Shown: positions 20,433 through 28,586 of the stretch, piece after piece
Position numbering within the stretch: the stretch's first letter is position 1
How the letters are laid out: each line of letters starts with the position of its first letter
IMG/VR virus record: IMGVR_UViG_3300028800_000625
Location: 1 to 28,586 of that record
Direction: 5' to 3' (one strand)
DNA length: 28,586 nucleotides
Source: a virus
The notes under the pieces: generated by a model
Told to the model about the DNA's origin: nothing
The model's database searches: none
What the model saw: the letters and a program-made list of their open reading frames with translations, nothing else
Program-made: the position numbers and the translations under genes

Positions 20433-21835
20433 TGGCTGGATGGACGGTAGTTCCTAACCCGGACACGTCGGCATGGAAGCCGGTAGCACCTGTAGTTGCC
20501 GGTGCTGGGCCTCTCGGTGTGCCAAGTCCAGCGGCGCATCCAGCCGTCAGTATGAACTCGTCTTCCCTGCCCGGTGCGGCTCTCACGCTTGGCGACCTCG
20601 GCAAAGGTGTTGCAAAGAGTGGTCTGCAACTCATATCAAGCGGTGACGATTGGGCGCGGCAGCATCTTCCTGCGTTTATGACAAACACTGGCATGGGATT
20701 TGGCAAGCCTGCCAACCTTCCCGCCGAACATGAGCTTGCAACCCCACATGGGACGGCACAGAAGATCGGGTATAGAACGGGCGAGGCTGCACAGTTTCTC
20801 CTTCCCGGTTTAGGCGAAGACGCGGCGGCTGGCAAGCTCGCAGAACTCGCACCACAGTTGGGACGCTATGCCGCTCCCCTCGCACGTCTCGGAGTACAGA
20901 CACTGGGGTCTGGCGCAATCAACAAGTCTCAGGGTGGGTCATTCGGTACGGGGGCTGCGGCTGGAGGTTTGGGTGCAGGTATTGGCGAAGGGTTGAAGAT
21001 GGCCGCGCCCACTCTCACGGGAATTGCACAGGGGCTGAAGTCTCCGTTTCAGAAGACAGGAACGGCGATTCTGGATGAGACGAGCGGTGTCATGCCGTCT
21101 TCTATCCGATCCTCTGCGCGGGGGGTGGTAAACGACTTGACCCCGCAACTAAATGAGGCCGCTGAAAACTCTACATCGCCTATCTCCCTTGCGTCTTCGC
21201 GGAATGCTGCGCAGTCACAGGTCGATGCTGCGAAGGGTCTGAATCAACAGACACTCATCAACGGAACGAAAAAGATGCAGAATCAGCTTCTAAGCAGATT
21301 GGTGGAACCGGCTGCGGGGGCAGAAGGCCCGATGGGGAGAATTGCAATCCCAGATGAGGTTCCAGCGTCTCAGTTTCTTCAGTTGAAGCGTGGAATTGGC
21401 AAGGCTCTCCCCGCTGGCAGTTGGAGTCCAGAATCTTCCAACGCATTCAAGGGCGCACGAAACGCTGTTTATGGCGCGATGAATGATGAGTTTGAAAATG
21501 CTGTGCCAGAAGCCGCTCCGCTGAATAGCCGGATTAGCGCGTTGATCCCCGCGACCAAGAAAGCTGCAAACGTGTATTTCGGTCATGCGCTCGGCCCAGC
21601 TACGGGGGCGATTCTTGGTGGATTTGGGGGTGCTAGGCGCGGTCTAGGCCCGTCAGGTACCAACATTCCGGCTGCGCTTGGTGAAGGTGCGCTCGGTGCG
21701 CTTAGTGGTGGTCTGGTTGGAGCGGCAATACCAGCGGGGCTGAATGGCGTAGCTCGCATGGTGTGGAGTCCGGCGTTGCAGAAAATGGTTCCGATGGCTG
21801 TTGGTGGAGCATTGCAGTACGACAGGAGCAAGTGA
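20432..21835 (+). CDS. Putative internal virion (ejection) protein with glycine-zipper end
   Basis: This gene encodes 467 residues. I start it at 20432, where TAATG overlaps the previous stop and GGATGGAAGG is upstream; an ATG five codons earlier (20417) is possible. The N-terminus is Pro-rich (WTVVPNPDTSAWKPVAP). Gly-rich hydrophobic stretches occur around 165-200 (FGTGAAAGGLGAGIGEG) and 385-440 (GPATGAILGGFGG and ALGEGALGALSGGLVGAAI), resembling membrane-inserting glycine zippers. Between them lies a helical domain with FKGARNAVYGAMNDEFENA. Such proteins in short-tailed phages form part of the DNA ejection channel. The role is inference from composition and from the neighbouring genes of the same type. 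Confidence 0.6.
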   Translation: MAGWTVVPNPDTSAWKPVAPVVAGAGPLGVPSPAAHPAVSMNSSSLPGAALTLGDLGKGVAKSGLQLISSGDDWARQHLPAFMTNTGMGFGKPANLPAEHELATPHGTAQKIGYRTGEAAQFLLPGLGEDAAAGKLAELAPQLGRYAAPLARLGVQTLGSGAINKSQGGSFGTGAAAGGLGAGIGEGLKMAAPTLTGIAQGLKSPFQKTGTAILDETSGVMPSSIRSSARGVVNDLTPQLNEAAENSTSPISLASSRNAAQSQVDAAKGLNQQTLINGTKKMQNQLLSRLVEPAAGAEGPMGRIAIPDEVPASQFLQLKRGIGKALPAGSWSPESSNAFKGARNAVYGAMNDEFENAVPEAAPLNSRISALIPATKKAANVYFGHALGPATGAILGGFGGARRGLGPSGTNIPAALGEGALGALSGGLVGAAIPAGLNGVARMVWSPALQKMVPMAVGGALQYDRSK

Positions 21836-22098
21836 TGGCGCAACCACAGATACCGGAAGCGAAGATACAGGCCATGCTTGCCAGCCTGTACGCTTCCCGT
21901 GTGCCACAGCAGCAACAGGTTCAGCCGGTGAATCTTGGTCGTCCGCAGCCTCAGATTATTGCCCCACAACTGCGTCCTGTAAACTTAGGGCAACAGCAGG
22001 AACGAACCGATATGCAGGTTTCGCCGTACGGATCGCCGAATATGAGTAATCTTGTGATTGACGATACGCCAGAAATGAATGCACGAAGGAGACGATAA
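21835..22098 (+). CDS. Small Pro/Gln-rich protein with a repeated PVNLG motif
   Basis: This gene encodes 87 residues. The ATG overlaps the preceding TGA (TGATG) and follows AGGAG. After a helical start (IPEAKIQAMLASLYASRVP) the sequence is Gln/Pro-rich and carries PVNLG twice, at about residues 34-38 and 51-55. The end is Arg-rich (NARRRR). It is probably disordered and may act as a linker or peptide partner for neighbouring virion proteins. No family is recognised. It overlaps the next gene by one base. Confidence 0.6.
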   Translation: MAQPQIPEAKIQAMLASLYASRVPQQQQVQPVNLGRPQPQIIAPQLRPVNLGQQQERTDMQVSPYGSPNMSNLVIDDTPEMNARRRR

Positions 22099-22766
22099 TG
22101 CCTTTCTACCGCAACTCACCGCCCGAACACGCAATCCTGATTGAGCAGGGATGGCCTGTATACCTTTTCGGTTCGCGCCAGTCGATTGACGCCGAACTGC
22201 AAGTCACCTCTGTCTCCGTCGCTACCAACGTCGCCACGGTTGCCGTGACCTCGTGGAGCGGCCCTTTACCTGTTGTGGGATCGTTCGCCTCCATCACTGG
22301 AAGTCAGAACGGGGCGGGCGAGTTCAACGTCACCAATCTTGCGCTCACCGCAGTGACGCTCAACGCCTCACACACGGATATTGTGTCTGTCTCGTTCGCG
22401 CTGACCCATGCCGACCTTTCTGCTATTGCCGACGTTGGGACGATGCATGTCCGCTTTGCGCCGGTTGGAGAGGCTGTAACTTCGGCGGGGTGTGCTTCTA
22501 TCGCCGGATCGGTCAACACCACGGAAGGACGGTACGGCAATGTTCTGACGGCTCAGGTCTACTTCCCGACCGCTCCCTCAGCAGCTACGGTTTCGCTGCA
22601 AGGTGCGAATCGGGATAATGACGCGGACTATGTTGACATCGTATCCATCCCCATCGTAGCCGGTCGAGGGTTCGCTCCGAACGTCGAAACCAATTTTGAG
22701 TTTGTCAGATTCAACATCACTGCGGTCACTGGATCGGGAACTGTAGTGGCGAGCATCAACGCATAA
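22098..22766 (+). CDS. Beta-rich tail-region virion protein
   Basis: This gene encodes 222 residues. The ATG overlaps the preceding TAA (TAATG), with AAGGAGACG upstream. The sequence is dominated by Val, Thr, Ala and Ser in alternating patterns that predict beta strands. Residues about 50-90 (PVVGSFASITGSQNGAGEFN and following) match a module also present in the large neck protein at 12920-16750. The C-terminal half (ATVSLQGANRDNDADYVDIV, FEFVRFNITAVTGSG) resembles the beta-sandwich of phage proteins that report averaged strands or surface decoration. It is probably a tail or fibre-base component. It ends nine bases before the next ATG. Confidence 0.62.
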   Translation: MPFYRNSPPEHAILIEQGWPVYLFGSRQSIDAELQVTSVSVATNVATVAVTSWSGPLPVVGSFASITGSQNGAGEFNVTNLALTAVTLNASHTDIVSVSFALTHADLSAIADVGTMHVRFAPVGEAVTSAGCASIAGSVNTTEGRYGNVLTAQVYFPTAPSAATVSLQGANRDNDADYVDIVSIPIVAGRGFAPNVETNFEFVRFNITAVTGSGTVVASINA

Positions 22767-22775
22767 AGGAGACCT

Positions 22776-23645
22776 ATGAGCAACAGCGTTCTTACAAGTA
22801 CGGTTATCACAGACGGAGATGGGCAGACTTGGAACAATGGAATCTGGGCTGCTACCCTCATCTCACCAAATGGCTCTCCAACTGTCTCAGGAACTCCCGT
22901 CGCGGTTACTTCTTACCACGGGGCTATGAGTTCAGTTGGAGCAATCACGGCCACAGTCACGGATACCAGCAGCATCGACCAGGCTGGGGCGAAGTGGATG
23001 TTTACGCTCATCCCGAATGCGTCTGTCTCTCCGGTGCAAGTCTTGACGGCGGTTACAGGGGCAACGCCGAATCTCTCAACTACGCTCTCCGCTGGGTTGC
23101 TTCCACGGTTTTTTGCAGGCGAGTCGGCATTTGGGTATCGTGACGCCGAAGTGATTGCCCCGGTTCTGGGAGCAAGCTATTTCAATGTCACTGACAACTG
23201 CATCCATAAACTCACAATCAACGGGTGGGATGCGGCTGCGGCTGGTACTGGATCGGTGACAACAGTTTCGGTCGTCACTGCGAATGGGGTATCCGGCTCG
23301 GTTGCTGGGGCTTCTACTACGCCAGCGATCACGTTGACGCTGGGCGCGATCACCCCCACATCAACCAACGGAGTCCCTGCGGCAACGATGGCTTACATGG
23401 ATGCGACCAGTGGAGTCCAGGCGCAGTTGAACGGTAAGCAGGCGAGCGGTACTTATGTCACGCCGACAACTCTGAGCAATGGCACATTGCCGGTTACAGC
23501 GACGACTCTTGCTGCTGCACTGGCGACACCAGCCTCAGCAGTGGCAACCGGAGTGACAGGAACACTCGCATTCGATGCTGGATTCATCTACGTTTGCATC
23601 AATACGAACACATGGGTCAGGGTTGCGACTGCAACTTGGTCATAG
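22776..23645 (+). CDS. Tail fibre-like protein
   Basis: This gene encodes 289 residues. AAAGGAGACCT lies directly before the ATG. The N-terminal part (SNSVLTSTVITDGDGQTWNNG, ISPNGSPTVSGTPVAV) looks like an adaptor domain that links fibres to the virion. From about 150 it becomes a low-complexity fibre shaft of the common 'GTGSVTTVSVVTANG' type, followed by NGVPAATMAYMDATSG, and it ends with LAFDAGFIYVCINTNTWVRV, a frequent fibre C-terminal motif. Fibre proteins bind the host surface. It is the first of a run of fibre or spike genes at this end of the window, and has no signal peptide, unlike the next one. Confidence 0.75.
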   Translation: MSNSVLTSTVITDGDGQTWNNGIWAATLISPNGSPTVSGTPVAVTSYHGAMSSVGAITATVTDTSSIDQAGAKWMFTLIPNASVSPVQVLTAVTGATPNLSTTLSAGLLPRFFAGESAFGYRDAEVIAPVLGASYFNVTDNCIHKLTINGWDAAAAGTGSVTTVSVVTANGVSGSVAGASTTPAITLTLGAITPTSTNGVPAATMAYMDATSGVQAQLNGKQASGTYVTPTTLSNGTLPVTATTLAAALATPASAVATGVTGTLAFDAGFIYVCINTNTWVRVATATWS

Positions 23646-23655
23646 GAGAGAGAAG

Positions 23656-25170
23656 ATGAAAAGTCGCATTCTTATCGGGATTCTAACGATATTCGCTGCT
23701 AGTGCAGCCTATGGGCAAGCTCTTCCATCTGCCCCTGCGTTGCGATTGGGAGCCTGCTACAGCGCGGCACTCTCGGCGTGGATACCTATTCATGCCCAAG
23801 TCAGCACGGCTATTCCGTATCAACCATATCCCATCATTGGGCTTGCGGGACAGAATGGGACGAGTTACTACCCGATCCAATGCGACTCTAGCGGGAATAT
23901 CACGCCGGGAGGCGCGGCGGGGGGAGTTCTCAGCGGAACCTACCCAAGCCCCGGACTATCGGCAAGCCCACAGGCAATCCCGAATAGATGGACAGCAACT
24001 ACGCAATCGGCGGGAGACAACAGCACAAATCTGGCAACTACAGCCTACGCACAGAATCCCGGCGCGATCACGCCGTCCTCTGTCACAACCTCTGCGCTGA
24101 CGGTCAACAGTGTTGCCAATGTGGGAACGCCTACAGGTGCGCCAAGCGGCACTGGCGGCACGGTCGTCGCATCGTCCACCAACTATCTCTACCTCTCCTG
24201 CGTTGACAATACGGGAACTCACACCACAGCAGCGGTCAACAAATCTGCCAATAACACTACCAGCGGTTCGACCAGCAGCATCGTGTGGTCATACACGCTC
24301 CCTACTGGCTGCACAACGCCCTATGCGTGGCCAGCGACCAGCGGAACACCGGCATACTATACAGCGCTCACTCCAGCATCGACTTCATGGACACAGACCC
24401 TACCCGCCAGTAGCTACACCGCAGCGGCCAGCTATCCGGCAGGGGGCGCGTTCCCGGCAAGCAATACAACAGGTATGGTTGGTATCGGGACGAGTCCGGC
24501 CGCAAGACTCGATATTGCCGATACGACTCTCGCTGGTTCGGGATCTCTCGCTGGTTCGATATTGAACTTGGCACAGACATGGAACACGACCGGCACACCG
24601 ACAGCGATTAAATTGAATGTGACAAACACAGCTTCAACTGGCACACCTCTTTTGATGGATTTGCAAGTAGGGGGAACGAGTGTATTTAGCGTTGACAAAA
24701 ACGGGTCGGCTACAACAGCTAGTTCTATTAACAATTATGGCAACTTAGCTTTCAAGGGCGGTTCTTCATCTATTACTGCCAGTTATTACAATCTCGCCGG
24801 AACTGGATTGGCTGTTCAATGGAGTTTGGCGCAGACCGTCAAATCGGGCCAAACAACACTGTTCGCAATAAGCCCGACTTACAATCAGACATCGGCGACA
24901 ACTGCCAATACTGACTTCCAAATCCTGCGCACTGAAACAGCGGTAGGAAGCGGTACACAATATCTCATGGAAGCTGGAACTGCGGTTACTCCGAATATGT
25001 TTAGTGTCACGAATACAGGTCAAGGATATTTCGCAAACAGCGTACAGGTAGGCAACGGCTCGATCACTTTATACCTTTGCTCAGGTGGAACATTTAACGG
25101 ACTTTTTGCCAGTTCATCCGGTGCTTGCACTGGAGGCTCAGGCACAGCAACGCGGTTATCTTTGCAGTAG
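23656..25170 (+). CDS. Tail fibre-like protein with an N-terminal Sec signal peptide
   Basis: This gene encodes 504 residues. The ATG at 23656 follows AGGAGAGAGAAG, a better start than an open extension upstream. Residues 1-20 form a classic signal peptide: basic MKSR, a hydrophobic core ILIGILTIFAASAA, and a cleavage site Ala-Tyr-Gly before Gln21. The mature part has GGVLSGTYPSPGLSASP, a widespread fibre motif, then Ser/Thr-rich beta repeats, LLMDLQVGGTSVFSVDKNG (shaft-like), and a C-terminal GYFANSVQVGNGSITLYLCSG. Such shafts belong to phage receptor-binding fibres. A cleavable export signal on a virion protein is unexpected, because virion proteins assemble in the cytoplasm. It may be a secreted form or a retained N-terminal adaptor helix. 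Confidence 0.72.
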   Translation: MKSRILIGILTIFAASAAYGQALPSAPALRLGACYSAALSAWIPIHAQVSTAIPYQPYPIIGLAGQNGTSYYPIQCDSSGNITPGGAAGGVLSGTYPSPGLSASPQAIPNRWTATTQSAGDNSTNLATTAYAQNPGAITPSSVTTSALTVNSVANVGTPTGAPSGTGGTVVASSTNYLYLSCVDNTGTHTTAAVNKSANNTTSGSTSSIVWSYTLPTGCTTPYAWPATSGTPAYYTALTPASTSWTQTLPASSYTAAASYPAGGAFPASNTTGMVGIGTSPAARLDIADTTLAGSGSLAGSILNLAQTWNTTGTPTAIKLNVTNTASTGTPLLMDLQVGGTSVFSVDKNGSATTASSINNYGNLAFKGGSSSITASYYNLAGTGLAVQWSLAQTVKSGQTTLFAISPTYNQTSATTANTDFQILRTETAVGSGTQYLMEAGTAVTPNMFSVTNTGQGYFANSVQVGNGSITLYLCSGGTFNGLFASSSGACTGGSGTATRLSLQ

Positions 25171-25250
25171 TAGCTAATTACGACAGACGCTATCGGCTTA
25201 TGTGGTAATCGCGCACACGCTGACAACGTGCCCAACAGACTAGGAGCACC

Positions 25251-25292
25251 ATGAAGACACTCGCCGGGATTGGATTGACGGTGACGAGGTAG
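25251..25292 (+). CDS. Possible 13-residue leader peptide
   Basis: An ATG with a perfect AGGAG at 25242-25246 opens a frame of 13 codons, MKTLAGIGLTVTR, ending in TAG one base before the ATG of the next gene at 25294. It could be a translated leader that couples translation to the following gene, or the remnant of a signal-peptide-bearing gene, since it begins MK plus a hydrophobic stretch. The upstream gap 25171-25250 holds no other gene. This is short enough to be chance. Confidence 0.3.
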   Translation: MKTLAGIGLTVTR

Positions 25293-25293
25293 G

Positions 25294-25818
25294 ATGATGA
25301 GTATTCTCAGGCGCGACGATACAGTACAGGACACGCTCGGCAATGCCATTGCTGGGGCGTCCGTGTACTACCTGACGCAGCCGACAAATCTCCCTGCGTT
25401 GACTCCTCTCGCCACTGTCTACAGCGATTCGTATGGGGATGCTGGGGCTAATCCGCAGATCACGGATGGCTATGGCCACGCCGTAGCGTATCTGAGCGAC
25501 GGGCAACTCTACACCATCGTTTATCTGTACCCGAACGGGACGAAAGTGATCTATCCCGACCAGTTTGTGGGGTCAAGCTCCGGTGCGCCCACTCCATTCT
25601 CCGCAGTCCCATCGGGAACAATCGACGGCACAAATTGCGTCTTTACGATCAATCGAGTGCTGAACCAAGCAACCGTCTGGCTCAACTTTCCGCTCATTCC
25701 AGGTCTCGGATACACCATTGCGGCAGGAGGGCCGGGAATGATAATCACTTACGCGACCGCACCACAACCCGCAGCGGGAAGCGTTCCGGCTGACTCCATA
25801 TTTGTGCAGGGATTCTAA
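25294..25818 (+). CDS. Tail adaptor/fibre-base protein
   Basis: This gene encodes 174 residues. GAGGTAGG precedes the two consecutive ATGs at 25294 and 25297. The N-terminal domain (DDTVQDTLGNAIAGASVYYL, then VYSDSYGDAGANPQITDGYG and HAVAYLSDGQLYTIVYLYP) resembles a carboxypeptidase-regulatory-like beta domain seen, from memory, in phage tail-fibre anchor proteins. The C-terminal part (DGTNCVFTINRVLNQATVWL) is another beta segment, similar to short domains at the ends of fibre anchors. It overlaps the following tailspike by one base (TAATG), so the two are probably made together, with this one as a likely attachment or assembly partner. Confidence 0.65.
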   Translation: MMSILRRDDTVQDTLGNAIAGASVYYLTQPTNLPALTPLATVYSDSYGDAGANPQITDGYGHAVAYLSDGQLYTIVYLYPNGTKVIYPDQFVGSSSGAPTPFSAVPSGTIDGTNCVFTINRVLNQATVWLNFPLIPGLGYTIAAGGPGMIITYATAPQPAAGSVPADSIFVQGF

Positions 25819-28586
25819 TGAAAAGACTAATGTTTGCCGTTCTCGCGCTTTGCTATCCGCTTGCTGCGCAGACGATCAATCCAAGCCAGATTCGCCCTAG
25901 CGCGACGAATGGGCAGGTCGTTACAACTGTTGACGGAAAGACTCAGTGGTCTGATTCGGCACTTCCTCCCGGAGCCGTCACGGCGGTCACGGCTACGTTG
26001 CCTATCGTGTCCAGCGGTGGCACGGCCCCGGTGATTTCGCTAACTACAGTACCAATCACCTTAGGTGGTACGGGCGCGACCACGGCAGCGGGGGCGGCAA
26101 ATAATCTAGGTGTTATCATCAACGCCTCTAATTATGGAGTGTTGTGTGATGGTTCCGCAGATGTTGAGATCGCGCTACAATCTGCGCTCACCTATGCGCG
26201 CTCAGTTGGTGGGGGCATTGTGCAATTACCTCCGGGGAATGGAGACTGCAAGTTTTCTGGTGGACTTGTCATTTCCCCTAACACGAAACTGGATGCTGGC
26301 TCCCATCGCATGTTGCGTAATAATGCCGATGCGAGTTATACGCTGCCCAGCCTTATTAACTATTCAGCCGTGAACCCGGTACGGACACTGACCGATGTAA
26401 CCTCTACGGTAAACAGCACTACGATTGGGTCAGCAGCAGGCTTTGTATCCGCCGATGTGGGCCGGTCGATTACCTGTGGGGGAATAGGCTACCAGTCTAC
26501 CTATATTCAACCGTTGACGGCCCGCATTGTGTCGCAGAGCGGAACAACCGCTGTGTTGGATACTTCGGCTGGCAAGACCAGTTCTGGTGTTTCATGCAAG
26601 ATTTTCAATGTAGACACCAACATTGAGATTGAAGGTGGAAACTGGGACTTGGCTTCAATTCCGGTGTGCAGCAGTGGCTATCTCTGCCAGCACAATATCG
26701 TTCTGCAATCGTGTGACCACTGCTCTATCCACGACGCAACCTTTTCCTCTGCCTTCGCTCACGGCTACGCGATGCTCTGGAGCGACACGCAATACGGGGA
26801 TGTGCAAAACATCACGTCGAATCAGCAAAAGGATTTAGTGCATTTCGCTGGGCCGGGAAGTTACGGATATGTAAACAACCTCAAAGGGGCCGCTGGCGAC
26901 GACGTGGTTGCATTGATCGGTATGTCGCAGGGAGGTGTGTACGACGCCAACCAAAACACATCTGGTTCATTTGCTCACATGAAGGTCAGCAACCTTACTA
27001 TGACTTCAAATGTAAATAGTCACTCAAACCTTGTCGATATGCTGTGGGGAACCTTTTCAGATATTCAGATTTCTAAACTATCCAGCTACAAAACCCCAGG
27101 CACCTACTGTCAAGCCGATGGAGTCTCGACTATGGACAACACCGGCTATCCCCCTACTACGCTGACCGGAATTGTGGTGGATACGCTTTCTGGGTGCTTC
27201 CTTAACAATCCGATTTCCCTTGGCGCGTCTCAGGCAAACGACTTGACATTGATGAATCTGCACAAAGGCACAGGCGCGGGGAGTGGGCAAGCTGAAATCT
27301 TAGTGGAAAGCTGCATTACCGGAGGAACCATCTGCTCCGATGCGGCTACGGCTCACATCAATAATTTGAGTGTAGATGGCTGGACAAAGGATGCAGACGG
27401 CGTGCTCTTTGGAGGCTTGCTTCAAGTTGACGCTGCGGCAACGGTAGAAACATTCAGCATGTCAAATATAGCGCCCCAATTTGACGCTGCCGGGAGTTCG
27501 CCGATTATCTATAACGGGGACTATCTCGTTCACGGCTCGATCAATAGGATTATTGGGGAAAATATTGCTCCGTATTATGGGGCAGAAGAGGCCGCTGCGA
27601 ACATCGTTGACAATGGTAGTAGCTCTTTTGTTCTTCCTGTCATTGAACTTTCCAACATCACTCCATCCTACGCGTCGTCGGCAACCGGGCCCACTGGACA
27701 AGGCGCATTGGTGCATGGGCCTTTTACGCTCCTAAAAGTCGCAAATTCACATTTCAATTTTCATGATACCGGAACTTCCACAGTCGTTGACAACTACGGG
27801 GCACCGACAAATCAGACAGTTCAGATCTCGAATACTTCAATAACGAATGGATTGGCCTTCTTTACTCTTCTCGGTGCGCAACCATTCACGTCGCAAGTAT
27901 CCGGGTTCTCTTCGATCGGGACGCCTCGGTTCGTTCGATCTGAGGATACAAGCACGGTAGACTTCTCTCTCGACGGATTCACCGGAGATTTTAGCGCGGC
28001 TCCTTTCTATATCATCCCTGGGACTACTCCATCAGCAATCAACGTGCGGTGTGGGTCGTATAAGTCAGGCTTTGTAAGTGATAGCAATATAGAGCAGGCT
28101 TCTGGAACAGTTGCGAATGTTTACTGTCCTAACTTTCCAGAAGATACTACAACGCTGGCTTCCACTACGGGGGAGATGGCATACAATACCAATTCGCAGA
28201 GTGGCTATGTCCCGCTTGGGCCGAGCATCTATAACGGCTCAAGCTGGATGCCCCTTGGATTTTCGGTACCTGCTTTCCATGGAAATACGGGGAATGTCGA
28301 TACACGTCGGAATGCCTTCACAAATGCTTCAATCAATCTGTCTCATACCGCTACTACAACCATCAACGTCTCCAATCTTGTCAACGGTGCTCATTTCTAT
28401 TTAGAACTGGCTCAGGATTCTACAGGAGGCAACACGATAACGCTCGGTACCGGATGCCAGTGGAACGAACTCAGCGCAGCAGGATATGTGCTCGGACAGA
28501 CAACTCCGACTCTGACGGCACCCGCGAGCAATACGAACACACTGGAAGCCGTATACGACGGAACTAACTGCTGGTACAACGTTGGG
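25818..28586 (+). CDS. Tailspike with pectate-lyase-like beta-helix and signal peptide (3' end outside window)
   Basis: The frame is open from the ATG at 25818 to the last base, giving at least 923 residues. Residues 1-17 look like a signal peptide: MKR, then LMFAVLALCYPLAA, with Gln18 next. An adaptor-like piece follows (NPSQIRPSATNGQVVTTVDG), then a fibre motif PITLGGTGATTAAGAANN. At about residue 110 a beta-helix entry appears (NYGVLCDGSADVEIALQSAL, GGGIVQLPPGNGDCKFSG), the usual start of pectate-lyase-superfamily tailspikes. Repeating short strands with Asn and Ser continue to about 750, and the end looks like a separate C-terminal domain. Such spikes often cleave or bind surface polysaccharide; no catalytic residues can be assigned. 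Start coupling to the previous stop is by TAATG. Confidence 0.82.
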   Translation, partial: MKRLMFAVLALCYPLAAQTINPSQIRPSATNGQVVTTVDGKTQWSDSALPPGAVTAVTATLPIVSSGGTAPVISLTTVPITLGGTGATTAAGAANNLGVIINASNYGVLCDGSADVEIALQSALTYARSVGGGIVQLPPGNGDCKFSGGLVISPNTKLDAGSHRMLRNNADASYTLPSLINYSAVNPVRTLTDVTSTVNSTTIGSAAGFVSADVGRSITCGGIGYQSTYIQPLTARIVSQSGTTAVLDTSAGKTSSGVSCKIFNVDTNIEIEGGNWDLASIPVCSSGYLCQHNIVLQSCDHCSIHDATFSSAFAHGYAMLWSDTQYGDVQNITSNQQKDLVHFAGPGSYGYVNNLKGAAGDDVVALIGMSQGGVYDANQNTSGSFAHMKVSNLTMTSNVNSHSNLVDMLWGTFSDIQISKLSSYKTPGTYCQADGVSTMDNTGYPPTTLTGIVVDTLSGCFLNNPISLGASQANDLTLMNLHKGTGAGSGQAEILVESCITGGTICSDAATAHINNLSVDGWTKDADGVLFGGLLQVDAAATVETFSMSNIAPQFDAAGSSPIIYNGDYLVHGSINRIIGENIAPYYGAEEAAANIVDNGSSSFVLPVIELSNITPSYASSATGPTGQGALVHGPFTLLKVANSHFNFHDTGTSTVVDNYGAPTNQTVQISNTSITNGLAFFTLLGAQPFTSQVSGFSSIGTPRFVRSEDTSTVDFSLDGFTGDFSAAPFYIIPGTTPSAINVRCGSYKSGFVSDSNIEQASGTVANVYCPNFPEDTTTLASTTGEMAYNTNSQSGYVPLGPSIYNGSSWMPLGFSVPAFHGNTGNVDTRRNAFTNASINLSHTATTTINVSNLVNGAHFYLELAQDSTGGNTITLGTGCQWNELSAAGYVLGQTTPTLTAPASNTNTLEAVYDGTNCWYNVG

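Noticed and set aside
1-28586. Integrase, attachment sites, lysis, replication or rRNA genes
   Set aside because: None could be recognised on either strand, so neither lysogeny nor lysis type is asserted; the 33-residue membrane protein at 4085 is too small to call a holin.

Overview
The window is a piece of a tailed double-stranded DNA phage (or prophage). It holds DNA packaging, head assembly, neck, internal virion and tail-tip genes. No tape-measure gene, tail-sheath gene or long tail-tube gene is visible, and the spike-like genes come straight after a set of Ala/Gly-rich helical proteins, so a short-tailed (podovirus-like) virion is the best fit. No integrase, replication or lysis gene and no rRNA gene lies in the window, so lifestyle cannot be judged. 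The host is unproven. Two tail proteins with Sec signal peptides, the style of the tail-tip proteins and several start codons placed 6-7 bases after a -10 box fit a Gram-negative soil bacterium, possibly Acidobacteriota; this is inference.

Layout. Positions 1-1430 carry four small genes on the minus strand: an Imm-5-like protein with an Ala/Asn/Tyr-rich repeat tail that runs off the left edge, and three small unknowns. A 141-194 bp divergent control region (about 1431-1624) separates them from the plus-strand late genes. From 1625 come the small terminase, an 80-residue zinc-ribbon protein with a tRNA-like sequence inside it, the large terminase, a chain of three tiny overlapping genes (55, 33 and 73 residues), the portal, a small basic protein, the probable scaffold and the major capsid protein (to 9933). 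Then follow conserved phage proteins of unknown or probable connector function (9989-12918), a 1276-residue neck/nozzle-like protein, an FN3-like protein and a GNAT-like protein (to 17714). An HNH-AP2 homing-endonuclease-like gene (17778-18305) interrupts the series. The genes at 18400-22098 look like internal virion/ejection proteins. The last block (22098 to the right edge) encodes beta-rich tail fibre and spike proteins, ending in an incomplete pectate-lyase-like tailspike with a signal peptide.

Organisation. The plus-strand genes are very tightly packed: thirteen junctions are ATGA/GTGA or TAATG/TGATG overlaps. Where packing breaks there are promoter-like elements. Four starts (1625, 2144, 4423, 11517) lack a good Shine-Dalgarno and have a TAnnnT box ending 6-7 bases before the ATG, which would give leaderless mRNAs. 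Two longer leaders, before the capsid gene and before the 18400 gene, share an 18-base element with 16 identities. The most interesting points are these start architectures, the tRNA-like sequence embedded in the zinc-ribbon gene, the signal peptides on tail proteins, and a small beta module recurring in neck and tail proteins.
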